From JAAELZ01 sp965237995 (lineage in GTDB: Bacteria > Pseudomonadota > Gammaproteobacteria > Arenicellales > Poriferihabitantaceae), in contig CBDEGO010000006.1 of the NCBI GenBank assembly GCA_965237995.1, positions 372,001 to 436,000 of the forward strand: a DNA stretch of 64,000 bases, in the 5' to 3' direction. Made by a program: the position numbers and the translations under genes. The notes under the pieces were generated by a model that was not told the DNA's origin, did not search any database, and saw only the letters and a list, made by a program, of their open reading frames with translations. Positions 16,961-25,819 of this stretch are shown here, piece after piece. Within the stretch, counting starts at the first letter, position 1; every line of letters begins with the position of its first letter.

Positions 16961-17239
16961 ATGGAAATTGTATATATGGATCACACGGAATTACTTGGAT
17001 TGGCTGGCGTTAGCTTTTATGTATTAAGCTATTTTTTGCTGCAGTTAGGCAAAATCGAAGGGCGAGGCATTGTTTATGTATTAATGAATTTAGCTGCAGC
17101 GAGTTTAGTATTGATAAGCCTGACAAAAGACTTCAACCTTGCATCTGCGTTGATTCAAACGTTTTGGATTGTGATCAGTCTCATTGGTATTTTACGTATC
17201 GCATTTTTGAGTAAGCTTAAATATCAGCAATCAGTGTAA
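16961..17239 (+). CDS. CBU_0592-like small membrane protein
   Basis: A 92-residue integral membrane protein counted from the ATG at 16961. The open frame begins further upstream at a TTG (16862), but those 33 residues lie outside the conserved part. The conserved pattern is LLGLAGVSFYVLSYFLLQLGKIEGRGIVYVLMNLAAASLVLISL, then FNLASALIQTFWIVISLIGILRI. It has three hydrophobic segments. Members of this family have no established function. A terminator follows at 17315. Confidence 0.75.
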   Translation: MEIVYMDHTELLGLAGVSFYVLSYFLLQLGKIEGRGIVYVLMNLAAASLVLISLTKDFNLASALIQTFWIVISLIGILRIAFLSKLKYQQSV

Positions 17240-17314
17240 TGTACTTGTTGCATGACCAAACGACAGCTTACTAATTTATTCTAAGTTGTTAACACCAAGC
17301 ATTCATAACTTTCT

Positions 17315-17341
17315 ATGGCGGCATTCTTGCTGCCATTTTTT
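17315..17341 (+). terminator. Intrinsic terminator after CBU_0592-like gene
   Basis: Stem ATGGCGGCA (17315-17323) and TGCTGCCAT (17328-17336) with one G-U pair and a TTCT loop, followed by at least five Ts. Confidence 0.8.
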
Positions 17342-17402
17342 CTTGTGTTTAGCGAGTGTAAAAAATAGCAACCTATTCATAGACCAAATTTATACCGCAA
17401 AC

Positions 17403-17432
17403 TTGATTCCTGAATAGCACGCCCTCTATAAT
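17403..17432 (+). promoter_or_regulatory. Sigma-70-type promoter of the alanine/glycine symporter gene
   Basis: TTGATT (17403-17408) and TATAAT (17427-17432) are 18 bases apart. Transcription would start near 17439, giving a leader of about 42 bases that ends in the strong ribosome site AAAGAGGAGAGG before the ATG at 17481. Confidence 0.6.
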
Positions 17433-17480
17433 GGCAAGCCCATACGCCGCAGAGCGTTCACAAAGAGGAGAGGAAACATA

Positions 17481-18989
17481 ATGAAAAAAACAATTTGGTT
17501 AGGCGGACTCGTGCTGCTGTTTTCTACAATGCGTGCTCACGCCGGTATAGACGAGACCGTCGATGCGTTTTTTAACGATTATCTAGGCTGGTTTGCTAGC
17601 TTAATTTTTACGTCGGTACCGGTTGGTGGAGCGAATTTCCCCATCATTGCTGGCTGGCTGTTAGTTGCCGCTATCGTATTCACGCTATATTTTGGATTCA
17701 TCCAATTCCGTCGATTCAAGCTTGCAACTGATATTGTCAGTGGCAAATATACCGACCCAGATAGCAAAGAAGAAGGGGAGATCTCTCACTTTCAAGCTTT
17801 AACAACCGCACTTTCTGGTACCGTTGGTTTAGGTAACATCGCAGGTGTTGGCGCTGCGCTAGCAATTGGTGGTCCGGGTGCTACCTTTTGGATGATCTTA
17901 GTCGGCCTATGCGGCATGGCCTCTAAATTTGTAGAATGTACGCTAGGTGTTAAATACCGAACCATTCTACCTTCTGGTGCGGTCTCTGGCGGACCAATGT
18001 ATTATTTAAGCAAAGGCTTAGAAGAACGCGGACTCGCTGGCGTGGGTAAATTTCTTGCGGTTGCGTTTGCCATCATGACAATACTTGGTGCCTTAGGTGG
18101 CGGTAACATGTTCCAAGGCAATCAGGCTAACGCTATGCTGGTGTCTACCTTTGGTTTACCCGAAGGTTATGGCTGGGTAGTCGGCGTTATCTTAGCGGCC
18201 TTCGTATTCGCCGTTATCGTAGGCGGTATGCCTTCCATTGCGAGCGTGACGTCTAAGTTAGTGCCTATAATGGCGGCTATGTATATCGCAATGGCACTAA
18301 TCGTTATTGTGACTAACCTTGGAAAAGTAGGGCCGGCTTTTGGCGCTATCATAGACGGTGCTTTTAGCGCAGAAGGGGTCACGGGCGGCTTTATTGGCGC
18401 CTTGATACAAGGGCTTAAACGGGCTACCTTCTCTAACGAAGCGGGTGTAGGCTCGGCGGCGATAGCCCACTCAGCGGTTAAGACCAAAGAACCCATTACT
18501 GAAGGGTTGGTGTCTTTGCTAGAGCCTTTTATCGATACCGTTATCATTTGCACCATGACTGCCTTAGTCATCACAATTTCAGGTATTAATGCTGGCCCTT
18601 ATACTGGCGCAGGCCTCACGGGGGTTAACCTAACTTCTGCTGCTTTCCAAGAAACCGCGGATTGGTTTAAGTATCCACTTGCTATTGCAGTGGTTATGTT
18701 TGCCATATCGACTATGATCTCGTGGTCTTATTACGGCTTAAAAGCATGGACATACCTATTTGGTGAAAGTGATACTAATGAATTGGTATATAAAATTATG
18801 TTTTGTGTCTTCATCGTAATTGGTGCTTCAATTGGCTTTGGCGCAGTTATCGATTTCTCAGACGCAGCGATCTTTGCAATGAGTATCTTCAACATTATCG
18901 GTTTGTACTATCTAATGCCGGTAGTGAAAAAAGAACTACAGTCGTTCTTAGCGAGGGTTGATTCTGGAGAAATTAAAAAATTCAGATGA
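17481..18989 (+). CDS. Alanine/glycine:cation symporter (AGCS family)
   Basis: An inner-membrane sodium-dependent symporter of 502 residues with about eleven membrane helices. An N-terminal signal-like stretch is followed by the AGCS signature SHFQALTTALSGTVGLGNIAGVGAALAIGGPGATFWM and later RATFSNEAGVGSAAIAHSAVKTKEP, the two most conserved segments. The C-terminal helices (ISTMISWSYYGLKAWTYLFG) also fit. It imports alanine or glycine driven by sodium. It has its own promoter and a terminator on either side, so it is a single-gene unit. D-Ala cannot be excluded as substrate, given the D-amino-acid genes nearby. Confidence 0.93.
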   Translation: MKKTIWLGGLVLLFSTMRAHAGIDETVDAFFNDYLGWFASLIFTSVPVGGANFPIIAGWLLVAAIVFTLYFGFIQFRRFKLATDIVSGKYTDPDSKEEGEISHFQALTTALSGTVGLGNIAGVGAALAIGGPGATFWMILVGLCGMASKFVECTLGVKYRTILPSGAVSGGPMYYLSKGLEERGLAGVGKFLAVAFAIMTILGALGGGNMFQGNQANAMLVSTFGLPEGYGWVVGVILAAFVFAVIVGGMPSIASVTSKLVPIMAAMYIAMALIVIVTNLGKVGPAFGAIIDGAFSAEGVTGGFIGALIQGLKRATFSNEAGVGSAAIAHSAVKTKEPITEGLVSLLEPFIDTVIICTMTALVITISGINAGPYTGAGLTGVNLTSAAFQETADWFKYPLAIAVVMFAISTMISWSYYGLKAWTYLFGESDTNELVYKIMFCVFIVIGASIGFGAVIDFSDAAIFAMSIFNIIGLYYLMPVVKKELQSFLARVDSGEIKKFR

Positions 18990-19014
18990 GCTGCACCTAA
19001 TGTAAACGTGTTTT

Positions 19015-19040
19015 AGGCCCGCCTTGAGCGGGCCTTTCTT
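19015..19040 (+). terminator. Intrinsic terminator after AGCS symporter gene
   Basis: Stem AGGCCCGC (19015-19022) and GCGGGCCT (19028-19035) with a 5-base loop, then a short T-rich run. Confidence 0.85.
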
Positions 19041-19256
19041 ATGCCTGCGTGTTTCGTTTGAGAACTATTGGATGCAATCTCCGACTATGCATGATTCATT
19101 TAACTCACTGATAAGTCCTATTATATGTGAGGTTTTTCACTGACTTTAAAACATCATAGGCTCAAAATAGCCGTTGCAGTCTACTCCTTGCATGGAGGGC
19201 TGTTTATGTTTAGTGATGGACACTAATTAACAATTTGATACTTATGGAGGATTTTC

Positions 19257-20780
19257 ATGTCACACGCAAACGGCTTAAATTTTAGTATTCTTGCCCCTAG
19301 GTCACCATTTTACCAAGGTCCTTTTGGGCGTATTTTTGGTGATTTACCACCATGGTCACCACCAGGTTTAGATCCAAATAAGGACGACACCAAGATAGAA
19401 GCGCACTTTTTAGATATCGCTAACAACGATATGACCGAAGTCCCAGGTATTTCGCCAACAGAGATTGCCAATGACAATGCGCTAATTGATCAACTAGAAA
19501 CGCAGTTTAGTTCTAATATTCCAGCTGGATACACTTACTTTGGTCAGTTTATTGACCACGATATTACGTTCGATCCTGCCTCTTCACTGATGCGGCAAAA
19601 TGACCCGAGTGGTTTGTTAAATCATCGTACACCATGCCTAGATTTAGATAACGTGTACGGTAAAGGGCCGCATCAAAGCCCCTACCTATACGATGGCACG
19701 GATACTGCCAAAATGTTAATTGGTCAAGTTGCCGGAACTAACTTACGTGACCTACCACGCAATAGCCAAGGCAGAGCCTTAATTGGAGACATGCGCAACG
19801 ATGAGAACAGCATGGTGTCTCAGTTACAGTTAGCTTTTTTATTGGCACACAATGAATTGGTCGATCGTGCAAGAGCACAAAATATGTCTGACCCTTTTGA
19901 GGCTGCTCGTAAGACACTACGCTGGCTTTATCAGTACATCGTATGGAATGACTTTATTGTAAAAGTAGCAAATGACGAAATTCACAAATGCGCTTTAAGT
20001 TTGAAAAAAGCATGTGGTGGTCGTTCGCGCTGGGAGTTGGGTTTGGCTGATGTTTTTAAGTGGAAACATCAACCTTACATGCCTATTGAATTTGCTGTCG
20101 CAGCGTATCGCTTTGGGCATTCAATGGTACGTAATAGCTACCAGACTAATTCGCCGCATCGTGGCTTTCAACAATTTGCGCCTATCTTTGACAACAGTGG
20201 TACTGCTAACCCAGACGACCTACGCGGATTCAAAGCAATGACAGCTGCAAACACGATTCAATGGGATTGGTTTTTAGATATGAACACATCTGGCAGCCCA
20301 TTTCCACAACGAGCAAGAAAAATAGATACTAAGTTATGCAATGCCTTGGCGGCACTGCCTATCGCTGGGCCTGGTTCAAGCATGAACATTCTGGCTTTTC
20401 GTAACCTAGTGCGTGGTTGGCGTTTCGAATTACCCTCTGGCACAGACGTTGCAAACCAGCTTTGCGTAAAGCCGACCAATATAGACCCTGCCAAAGATTC
20501 TCTTTGGTATTACATTTTGCAAGAAGCAGAAAATTTGCCAGGTGCCAATAAAGGGCAAATGTTGGGGCGCGTCGGGTCGATTATCGTTTGTGCAACATTT
20601 GCGGGCTTATTGAAAGGTGATCCGCGTTCTTGGATGAATGTAGCCCCCTGTTGGACACCAGATGATGACCCCTTGCTTGAAGCCCAGGACAAAATTGACG
20701 GTAATGGTTGGTCTTTGGCATCAATTATCAGGCTATCAGGTTTACCCGTTGACGCTGGAGATGTTAGTAACCAATCTTAG
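19257..20780 (+). CDS. Animal-type haem peroxidase family protein
   Basis: A 507-residue member of the animal haem peroxidase superfamily, found sporadically in bacteria. Distal site: YFGQFIDHDITFDP with H101 and the adjacent D102 that in the family helps to bind calcium and haem. Proximal histidine: H288 in AYRFGHSMVRNSY. There is no signal peptide, so it is probably cytosolic or released by another route. Family members oxidise halides or organic substrates with peroxide; the substrate is unknown here. Upstream is a strong ribosome site TGGAGG at about 19244. It is a single-gene unit, since the next gene is convergent. Confidence 0.9.
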   Translation: MSHANGLNFSILAPRSPFYQGPFGRIFGDLPPWSPPGLDPNKDDTKIEAHFLDIANNDMTEVPGISPTEIANDNALIDQLETQFSSNIPAGYTYFGQFIDHDITFDPASSLMRQNDPSGLLNHRTPCLDLDNVYGKGPHQSPYLYDGTDTAKMLIGQVAGTNLRDLPRNSQGRALIGDMRNDENSMVSQLQLAFLLAHNELVDRARAQNMSDPFEAARKTLRWLYQYIVWNDFIVKVANDEIHKCALSLKKACGGRSRWELGLADVFKWKHQPYMPIEFAVAAYRFGHSMVRNSYQTNSPHRGFQQFAPIFDNSGTANPDDLRGFKAMTAANTIQWDWFLDMNTSGSPFPQRARKIDTKLCNALAALPIAGPGSSMNILAFRNLVRGWRFELPSGTDVANQLCVKPTNIDPAKDSLWYYILQEAENLPGANKGQMLGRVGSIIVCATFAGLLKGDPRSWMNVAPCWTPDDDPLLEAQDKIDGNGWSLASIIRLSGLPVDAGDVSNQS

Positions 20781-20804
20781 GCTTGAAAGGTAGCTAGGAC
20801 TATG

Positions 20805-21500
20805 TTACTCACTCGATTTATCCACTTTATCAAATTGCTTCGCAGTAGCCGCTTGCTGCGAAGTAGTTTGTTTTTGCACCTTAGTGGTGATGACGCGTAT
20901 TTTCTTTAAGGTTAATTCGTCTAGCTTTGCTATCCAAGCACGTATTCCTCGGCTAGATTGACCTACCGTAGTTGCCGTTTTGAAAATAGCTGTTTCCTGC
21001 GTTTTTTGAACCATGGTCTTTCTGGTTAAATTAAAGCTTAAACCCAGCAAGAACAACAGCAAACCAACTGGGAAGAAGGCGATTAAGATTACCCACTGTT
21101 GCCATCGTTCATAGCCAGACCAAAACTTGGTTACTGCACGAAAAAAAAGCTTTCCTTTACGCAAAAATACGACCTTCGCGTGGCGTATCCACCGCCATCT
21201 GTATTGCGAAAAAAATATACCGTATCGAATACCTAAGGTCTTAAATAATTTGAGCAAGAATAGCTTAAATAAATTACTAAATAAGATACCCAAAGATTTC
21301 AAAAAGACCAATAACTTTAGTGCAAGTAAGCGACTGAAATTGGTTTTAATGAACGGAATAACCACAACCCAAACGTTGTGCGATAACCACGCTGCAACCG
21401 CGTCGAAGTTAAGCACCAATGCGATGAACTCGACCGAGATAATGAGGCAGGACAGAGCGAAAACAAATCGATTGTTTAGCAGCGAATTAGGAGTAGACAA
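20805..21500 (-). CDS. Unrecognised membrane protein
   Basis: I do not recognise a family. The 231-residue product has a first hydrophobic helix at about 11-31, a second amphipathic/hydrophobic region at about 42-90 and a clear third helix at about 135-160 (WVILIAFFPVGLLLFLLGLSF). The stretches between are strongly basic (RYGIFFSQYRWRWIRHAKVVFLRKGK). The C-terminal 70 residues are soluble and rich in Thr, Gln and Lys. It is next to another single-helix protein of unknown function on the same strand, 99 bases upstream. Confidence 0.6.
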   Translation of the reverse strand: MSTPNSLLNNRFVFALSCLIISVEFIALVLNFDAVAAWLSHNVWVVVIPFIKTNFSRLLALKLLVFLKSLGILFSNLFKLFLLKLFKTLGIRYGIFFSQYRWRWIRHAKVVFLRKGKLFFRAVTKFWSGYERWQQWVILIAFFPVGLLLFLLGLSFNLTRKTMVQKTQETAIFKTATTVGQSSRGIRAWIAKLDELTLKKIRVITTKVQKQTTSQQAATAKQFDKVDKSSE

Positions 21501-21599
21501 AGGTAGGCTGATTTCTAGTTGAGTGACTTTAGAGGGCTATTTTTAAGAACGCAGTGTTTGTCGGTGTTCACGTTCACCAACTGCATGGCATAACGCGCA

Positions 21600-22043
21600 C
21601 TAGTTATTTTGTCTGTCGGTATCAGTATCTTCTGCTGGAATATGTAGATCTAGCACTTTTAAACTTAGAGGCTCAGCATCAGTTACTGGGTCTGCAACGG
21701 CCGATTCTGTAATGACTCCGGTCACATCCTGCAACGGCACATCGTGTTGAGGAGCGAGTGCTGATATGACTTTTGGCGCCCCTGAGTTGAGGTCAATAAC
21801 CGATGTACTTTGATCAGGCTTTATGCGCTCCACAAGATCTGAATTAACTTGTGTCCCTGTAAAGAGACCAAGCAGTACACTCGATAGGATCAGCGCACAG
21901 CCTAATGCTAATAAAAATACTTTGCTTTTCTTATCAGTAAATTGCTTGGTGTGTTGGCAAACATTACGCTTGTATACGTTCAATATTTTAGAGAAAACAC
22001 GTAGTTTTCCGGCTCCGCTATGCTTCATACGAACTACGTCCAT
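21600..22043 (-). CDS. Unrecognised single-pass membrane protein
   Basis: The 147-residue product has a basic N-terminal region with a membrane helix at about 42-62 (VFLLALGCALILSSVLLGLF), followed by an acidic periplasmic-type region without any recognisable motif. By topology it would be an inner-membrane anchored protein with a periplasmic tail. It is on the same strand as the other unknown membrane protein, and the two may be an operon. No family assignment. Confidence 0.55.
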   Translation of the reverse strand: MDVVRMKHSGAGKLRVFSKILNVYKRNVCQHTKQFTDKKSKVFLLALGCALILSSVLLGLFTGTQVNSDLVERIKPDQSTSVIDLNSGAPKVISALAPQHDVPLQDVTGVITESAVADPVTDAEPLSLKVLDLHIPAEDTDTDRQNN

Positions 22044-22308
22044 AAATGGTGGCTAGCGTTAAAGTAACACTGTAGTCAACTTTATCCTTCATGTGGAAAT
22101 TAAATAACGAATTTTGATTGATAGGGCAACGACTGCTGACTAATTTACACACTTGATGTTCTCATCATATATTAGCTTTAAGTGTTTTACCAAACTATCT
22201 TGAACTTTGCTGGTATTTCGTTCTTAATCAACAAATAAAGCAATAGCTGCATTATGATTATTGCTTAACAAAAATCGACTTTCTTTAAATTTAAAATAGG
22301 GCACACAA

Positions 22309-23187
22309 ATGAGTGATCAAGCTACTTACGTCCCGCCTAGAGTGTGGAAACCAGACACTGAAAGCGGCGGCACATGGGCGAGTATAAACCGACCTGTTGC
22401 AGGTGCCACACACGACCAAACACTCGCAGTGGGTCAACATCCATTGCAACTATATTCGCTCGCCACCCCTAATGGACAGAAGGTCACTATTTTGTTGGAA
22501 GAGCTTCTTTCACTCGGTCACGATGGCGCAGAATATGACGCACATTTGATTAACATAGGGGAGGGAGATCAGTTTGGGAGTGATTTTGTAAAAATAAACC
22601 CGAATTCAAAAATCCCAGCGTTAATGGACCACAGTACAGAACCACCCATCCGTTTGTTTGAGTCTGGGTCAATACTGTTGTATCTAGCTGAAAAATTTGA
22701 TGCATTTATTCCCTCAGACCCAGCAAAACGCAGTGAATGCTTGTCGTGGCTGTTCTGGCAAATGGGTAGCGCTCCTTACCTCGGTGGTGGCTTTGGCCAC
22801 TTTTACTCTTACGCGCCCGTTAAAATAGAATACTGTATTGATCGTTTTGCAATGGAAACCAAGCGCCAACTTGACGTACTTGATCAACATTTAGCGCAAA
22901 ACCAATTCTTTGCCGGCAGTGAGTATACTATTGCTGATATCGCTATTTGGCCATGGTACGGCAACTTAGTTATCCATAACCAATACGACGCCGCAGAGTT
23001 TTTAGATGTGGGATCTTATATACACGTCAATCGCTGGGCGCAGGAAATCTTCGATAGGCCCGCTGTAAAACGGGGTCGAATAGTCAACCGTACCTCGGGC
23101 GAACTCAACGAGCAATTACATGAACGTCATGACCGCAGCGATTTCGATTTGAAAACACAGGATAAGCTAACAGCTGAAAGCAAATAA
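22309..23187 (+). CDS. yghU: YghU-type glutathione S-transferase-like disulfide-bond oxidoreductase
   Basis: A 292-residue homologue of E. coli YghU. Nearly the whole protein follows the family: WKPDTESGGTWASINRPVAGATHDQTL, LATPNGQKVTILLEELLSLG, VKINPNSKIPALMDHS, GGGFGHFYSYAPVKIEYCIDRF and the C-terminal GRIVNRTSGELNEQLHERHD. Family members bind two glutathione molecules and reduce organic peroxides or disulfides. The GST thioredoxin-like domain is about residues 45-130 and the helical domain about 140-270. The gene is alone; the peroxidase nearby suggests a peroxide theme, but this is only a guess. Confidence 0.93.
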   Translation: MSDQATYVPPRVWKPDTESGGTWASINRPVAGATHDQTLAVGQHPLQLYSLATPNGQKVTILLEELLSLGHDGAEYDAHLINIGEGDQFGSDFVKINPNSKIPALMDHSTEPPIRLFESGSILLYLAEKFDAFIPSDPAKRSECLSWLFWQMGSAPYLGGGFGHFYSYAPVKIEYCIDRFAMETKRQLDVLDQHLAQNQFFAGSEYTIADIAIWPWYGNLVIHNQYDAAEFLDVGSYIHVNRWAQEIFDRPAVKRGRIVNRTSGELNEQLHERHDRSDFDLKTQDKLTAESK

Positions 23188-23293
23188 CGACAAAGTACTT
23201 TAGCGGTGTTTCCAGCGCTTAGCTTATTCTGCTAACGCGTAGAGTTATGCCGTGAACAAATCCTACGATGATGCCAATAGCACTTTCAAAGGA

Positions 23294-24328
23294 TCAGGAT
23301 TCAGCTACTACTTTTCTTTCGAGTAATGCCTGTACGGCTCGGCGCGGGTCGCGCTGTTCATATAATACTGCGTAGACCTGTTCCGTAATAGGCATATTAA
23401 TTTGTAACTGCTGCGCTTTGTGATACAGCTCTTTGGTGGTATTAAAGCCTTCCACTTCCTGGCCGATTTCCTGCATCACTTCTTCAGCATTTCTGCCAGC
23501 TCCAACCCCTAAACCAAGACGACGATTGCGTGATTGGTTATCGGTACAAGTCAAGATTAAGTCGCCCATGCCTGATAAACCCATAAAGCTTTCCATCTTG
23601 CCGCCAAGAGCGGAGCCAAACCGAGTGAGCTCTGCTAAACCGCGAGTTATCAGTGCTGTACGTGCGTTGGCGCCAAAGCCGAGGCCATCGCTAATGCCAG
23701 CGGCTACGGCGATGACATTCTTCACCGCCCCGCCTAACTGGGCACCTACTAGGTCGGTGCTGGTGTAAACCCGTGTGCTAGCGGTTTTAAACAAGCCCGC
23801 CAGCCTGTTAGCATCGTGCTGTGTTTCGCTCGCTAACACCAAGGCAGTGGGTAACCCACCTGCGGTTTCTTTGGCAAAACTAGGCCCAGTAATGACACCT
23901 AAAACTGGCTCCGCCCCTAAACCTTGCCTCGCAATTTCACTCAATAAGTGGCCCGATTGAGGGTCAAACCCTTTGCTGCCCCAAATTACGGTGATGGTTG
24001 AAAAATCCCGTCCTTTAGCTTGTAAGGAGGTTGCTAACGAAATAATCGTTTCCTGAAATGCGTGACTAGGTACAACAATTAAGAACGTTGCACTTTGCAA
24101 GGAACATTCTTCAATATCTATGGATGCGCAAAGCGATAGGTTTGAGGGGAACTCAATATCAGGAAGATACGCTTGATTACACCGGTCTTGCTGCATAGCC
24201 TGACGGTGTTGTTTATTTCTGGTCCAGAGAAAAACGTCCGTTTGATTTGCCTTCGCTAATAAGATCGCCAAGGCCGTTCCCCATGAACCTCCACCCAAAA
24301 CCGTGATGGGTTTTTTGCTTAAATTCAT
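23294..24328 (-). CDS. gpsA: Glycerol-3-phosphate dehydrogenase [NAD(P)+]
   Basis: Reduces dihydroxyacetone phosphate to sn-glycerol-3-phosphate for phospholipid synthesis. N-terminal Rossmann fold: ITVLGGGSWGTALAILLAKAN (8-28). The catalytic region includes GAVKNVIAVAAGISDGLGFGANARTALITRGLAEL with the conserved lysine, and MGLSGMGDLILTCTDNQSRNRR. Its length of 344 residues is normal. It follows secB with a 19-base gap in the same direction. In E. coli the order is envC, yibN, grxC, secB, gpsA; here grxC is absent. Confidence 0.97.
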   Translation of the reverse strand: MNLSKKPITVLGGGSWGTALAILLAKANQTDVFLWTRNKQHRQAMQQDRCNQAYLPDIEFPSNLSLCASIDIEECSLQSATFLIVVPSHAFQETIISLATSLQAKGRDFSTITVIWGSKGFDPQSGHLLSEIARQGLGAEPVLGVITGPSFAKETAGGLPTALVLASETQHDANRLAGLFKTASTRVYTSTDLVGAQLGGAVKNVIAVAAGISDGLGFGANARTALITRGLAELTRFGSALGGKMESFMGLSGMGDLILTCTDNQSRNRRLGLGVGAGRNAEEVMQEIGQEVEGFNTTKELYHKAQQLQINMPITEQVYAVLYEQRDPRRAVQALLERKVVAES

Positions 24329-24347
24329 GAGCGAAACTTAGCTTCGC

Positions 24348-24830
24348 TTAATTGATACTTTCAGAACTAGGAACGTATTTGTTCTCGGCTTGCTTCTTCA
24401 TTTTTTGAGTATACAAAGCCTCAAAATTAATGGGGTTAAGTAACAACTGAGGAAAGCCGCCTTTTGCGACTAAGTCAGCAATCGTTTCGCGCGCAAATGG
24501 CAACAGTATATTGGCACAAGCCACTTCTTTTATCATTTCTAATTGCTGCACATCGTCACAAGCGATGTCAAAAATACCCGCTTGATGCACTTCAATTAAA
24601 AACAAAGTGTCTTCTCCAGACTTTGAAGTGGCCGTTATTTGTAGCACCACTTCACTATAGGTTTTATCCAATTGCTTGTGGTGTAGCGTTAGCTGGACGT
24701 CAATGGCCGGTTTTACCTCACCCTTGGAAAATATTTCCGGTGACATCGGTGACTCAAACGAGACATCTTTTAAGTAAATTTTCCTGGGTTCTAGTCGTAC
24801 TTCTTTAACTTTTGCTTTTTCTTCAGTCAT
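24348..24830 (-). CDS. secB: Protein-export chaperone SecB
   Basis: A 160-residue homotetrameric chaperone that keeps precursor proteins unfolded and hands them to SecA. The conserved pattern is IYLKDVSFESPMSPEIF, VQLTLHHK, LFLIEVHQAGIFDI, ANILLPFARETIADLVAKGGFPQLLLNPINFEALY. It overlaps neither neighbour and has a gap of 11 bases to the rhodanese upstream and 19 to gpsA downstream, so the three genes are very probably one operon. Confidence 0.97.
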   Translation of the reverse strand: MTEEKAKVKEVRLEPRKIYLKDVSFESPMSPEIFSKGEVKPAIDVQLTLHHKQLDKTYSEVVLQITATSKSGEDTLFLIEVHQAGIFDIACDDVQQLEMIKEVACANILLPFARETIADLVAKGGFPQLLLNPINFEALYTQKMKKQAENKYVPSSESIN

Positions 24831-24841
24831 CGTAATGTTGT

Positions 24842-25261
24842 TTAAGCCTTACTAACAGGCAAATTCTCTTTTTGCCAAGCAGCTAGACCGCCGCTTAGCA
24901 CGTATATATCTTCAAAACCTTGCTTGGACAATTTCCCAGCTGCCTTATTGGCGCGTGAACCTGTTCGACAAGACAGGATAATGGGCTTATCTTTTACCTT
25001 TTTAAGTTTTTCGCTCGCTTCTGCGATTTCAGATAAAGGCAGGTTAATTGCATCTGGGATGTGACCGGCGGCATATTCGTCCGGTTTACACACGTCAACA
25101 ACCGTTGCTGACTCATGATTAACGATTTGTGGAACTCGAAGTGCACTAATCATTTTAATGCCCATCGACTTTTGGCGCATTGGCTCGATAACGATCAATA
25201 TCAAGATTAGCGCCAAGGCTAAGAAGAGTATCCAGTTTTGTGAAATAAATTCAAAATCCAT
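24842..25261 (-). CDS. Membrane-anchored rhodanese-like protein (YibN type)
   Basis: A 139-residue protein with an N-terminal membrane helix (about 9-26, NWILFLALALILILIVIE) and a single rhodanese domain (about 45-135). The active-site loop is SCRTGSRA with catalytic cysteine C98. YibN-type proteins are membrane-bound sulfur-transferase-like proteins. The gene lies upstream of secB and gpsA and downstream (124 bases) of an ArsR-type regulator that looks like a persulfide sensor, which would fit a role in persulfide handling. Confidence 0.9.
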   Translation of the reverse strand: MDFEFISQNWILFLALALILILIVIEPMRQKSMGIKMISALRVPQIVNHESATVVDVCKPDEYAAGHIPDAINLPLSEIAEASEKLKKVKDKPIILSCRTGSRANKAAGKLSKQGFEDIYVLSGGLAAWQKENLPVSKA

Positions 25262-25385
25262 CAGGGATCAAAGTGGTAGTATGAATGGCGGCGATTATAC
25301 TCAATAAGCTGTTTCCAACTGTAGCTATTGAACGCTGAAAACGGTTATTTTGTTAGCTTAAACGCGATATTGGCAGAGGTTAACC

Positions 25386-25724
25386 TTAGTGACCGGCACA
25401 AAATGCCTGTTTCATTGAATCCATTAACGACACAATTCGGTCACTGGCAATATAGTAGTACACTTTATTGGCTTCTTTGCGCGAATCCAGCACCCCCTTT
25501 TCTCGCAATATCGACAAATGCTGCGAGATATTGCTTTGAGATGTGCCAACAAAATCGACTAAATCCTGTACACTTGCTTCTTTGTGGCTGGCTAAAATGC
25601 AGAGTATCTTAAGCCTTAAGGGGTGGCCCATTGCCTTAAGCGCGCGGGAGGCGAGCTTGATGTCTTCTTCATTATCGATAAACAAGTTCGACTCGGCGTA
25701 CTTAATGTTTGCGGAACTATTCAT
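25386..25724 (-). CDS. ArsR-family regulator, SqrR/BigR/YgaV-like
   Basis: A 112-residue winged-helix repressor. The recognition region is VGTSQSNISQHLSILREKGVL. It lacks the ELCVCDL metal site of ArsR/SmtB metal sensors. It does have one cysteine in helix alpha-2, C42 (RLKILCILASHKEASVQDL), and one near the C-terminus, C109 (MKQAFCAGH). That two-cysteine spacing is the pattern of persulfide-sensing SqrR, BigR and YgaV. It lies upstream of the rhodanese gene in the same direction and is divergent from envC. A small inverted repeat, GAAT-N6-ATTC, at 25778-25791 may be part of an operator. The assignment to the persulfide group is inference. Confidence 0.85.
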   Translation of the reverse strand: MNSSANIKYAESNLFIDNEEDIKLASRALKAMGHPLRLKILCILASHKEASVQDLVDFVGTSQSNISQHLSILREKGVLDSRKEANKVYYYIASDRIVSLMDSMKQAFCAGH

Positions 25725-25819
25725 TTGAGGTTATTTCAATTAAGGCTAAACTCGCCGGCTAGCGCTCGACCTATTTCGAATGCTTATATTCTTTTACAAT
25801 TATACACTGATGAACAAGA

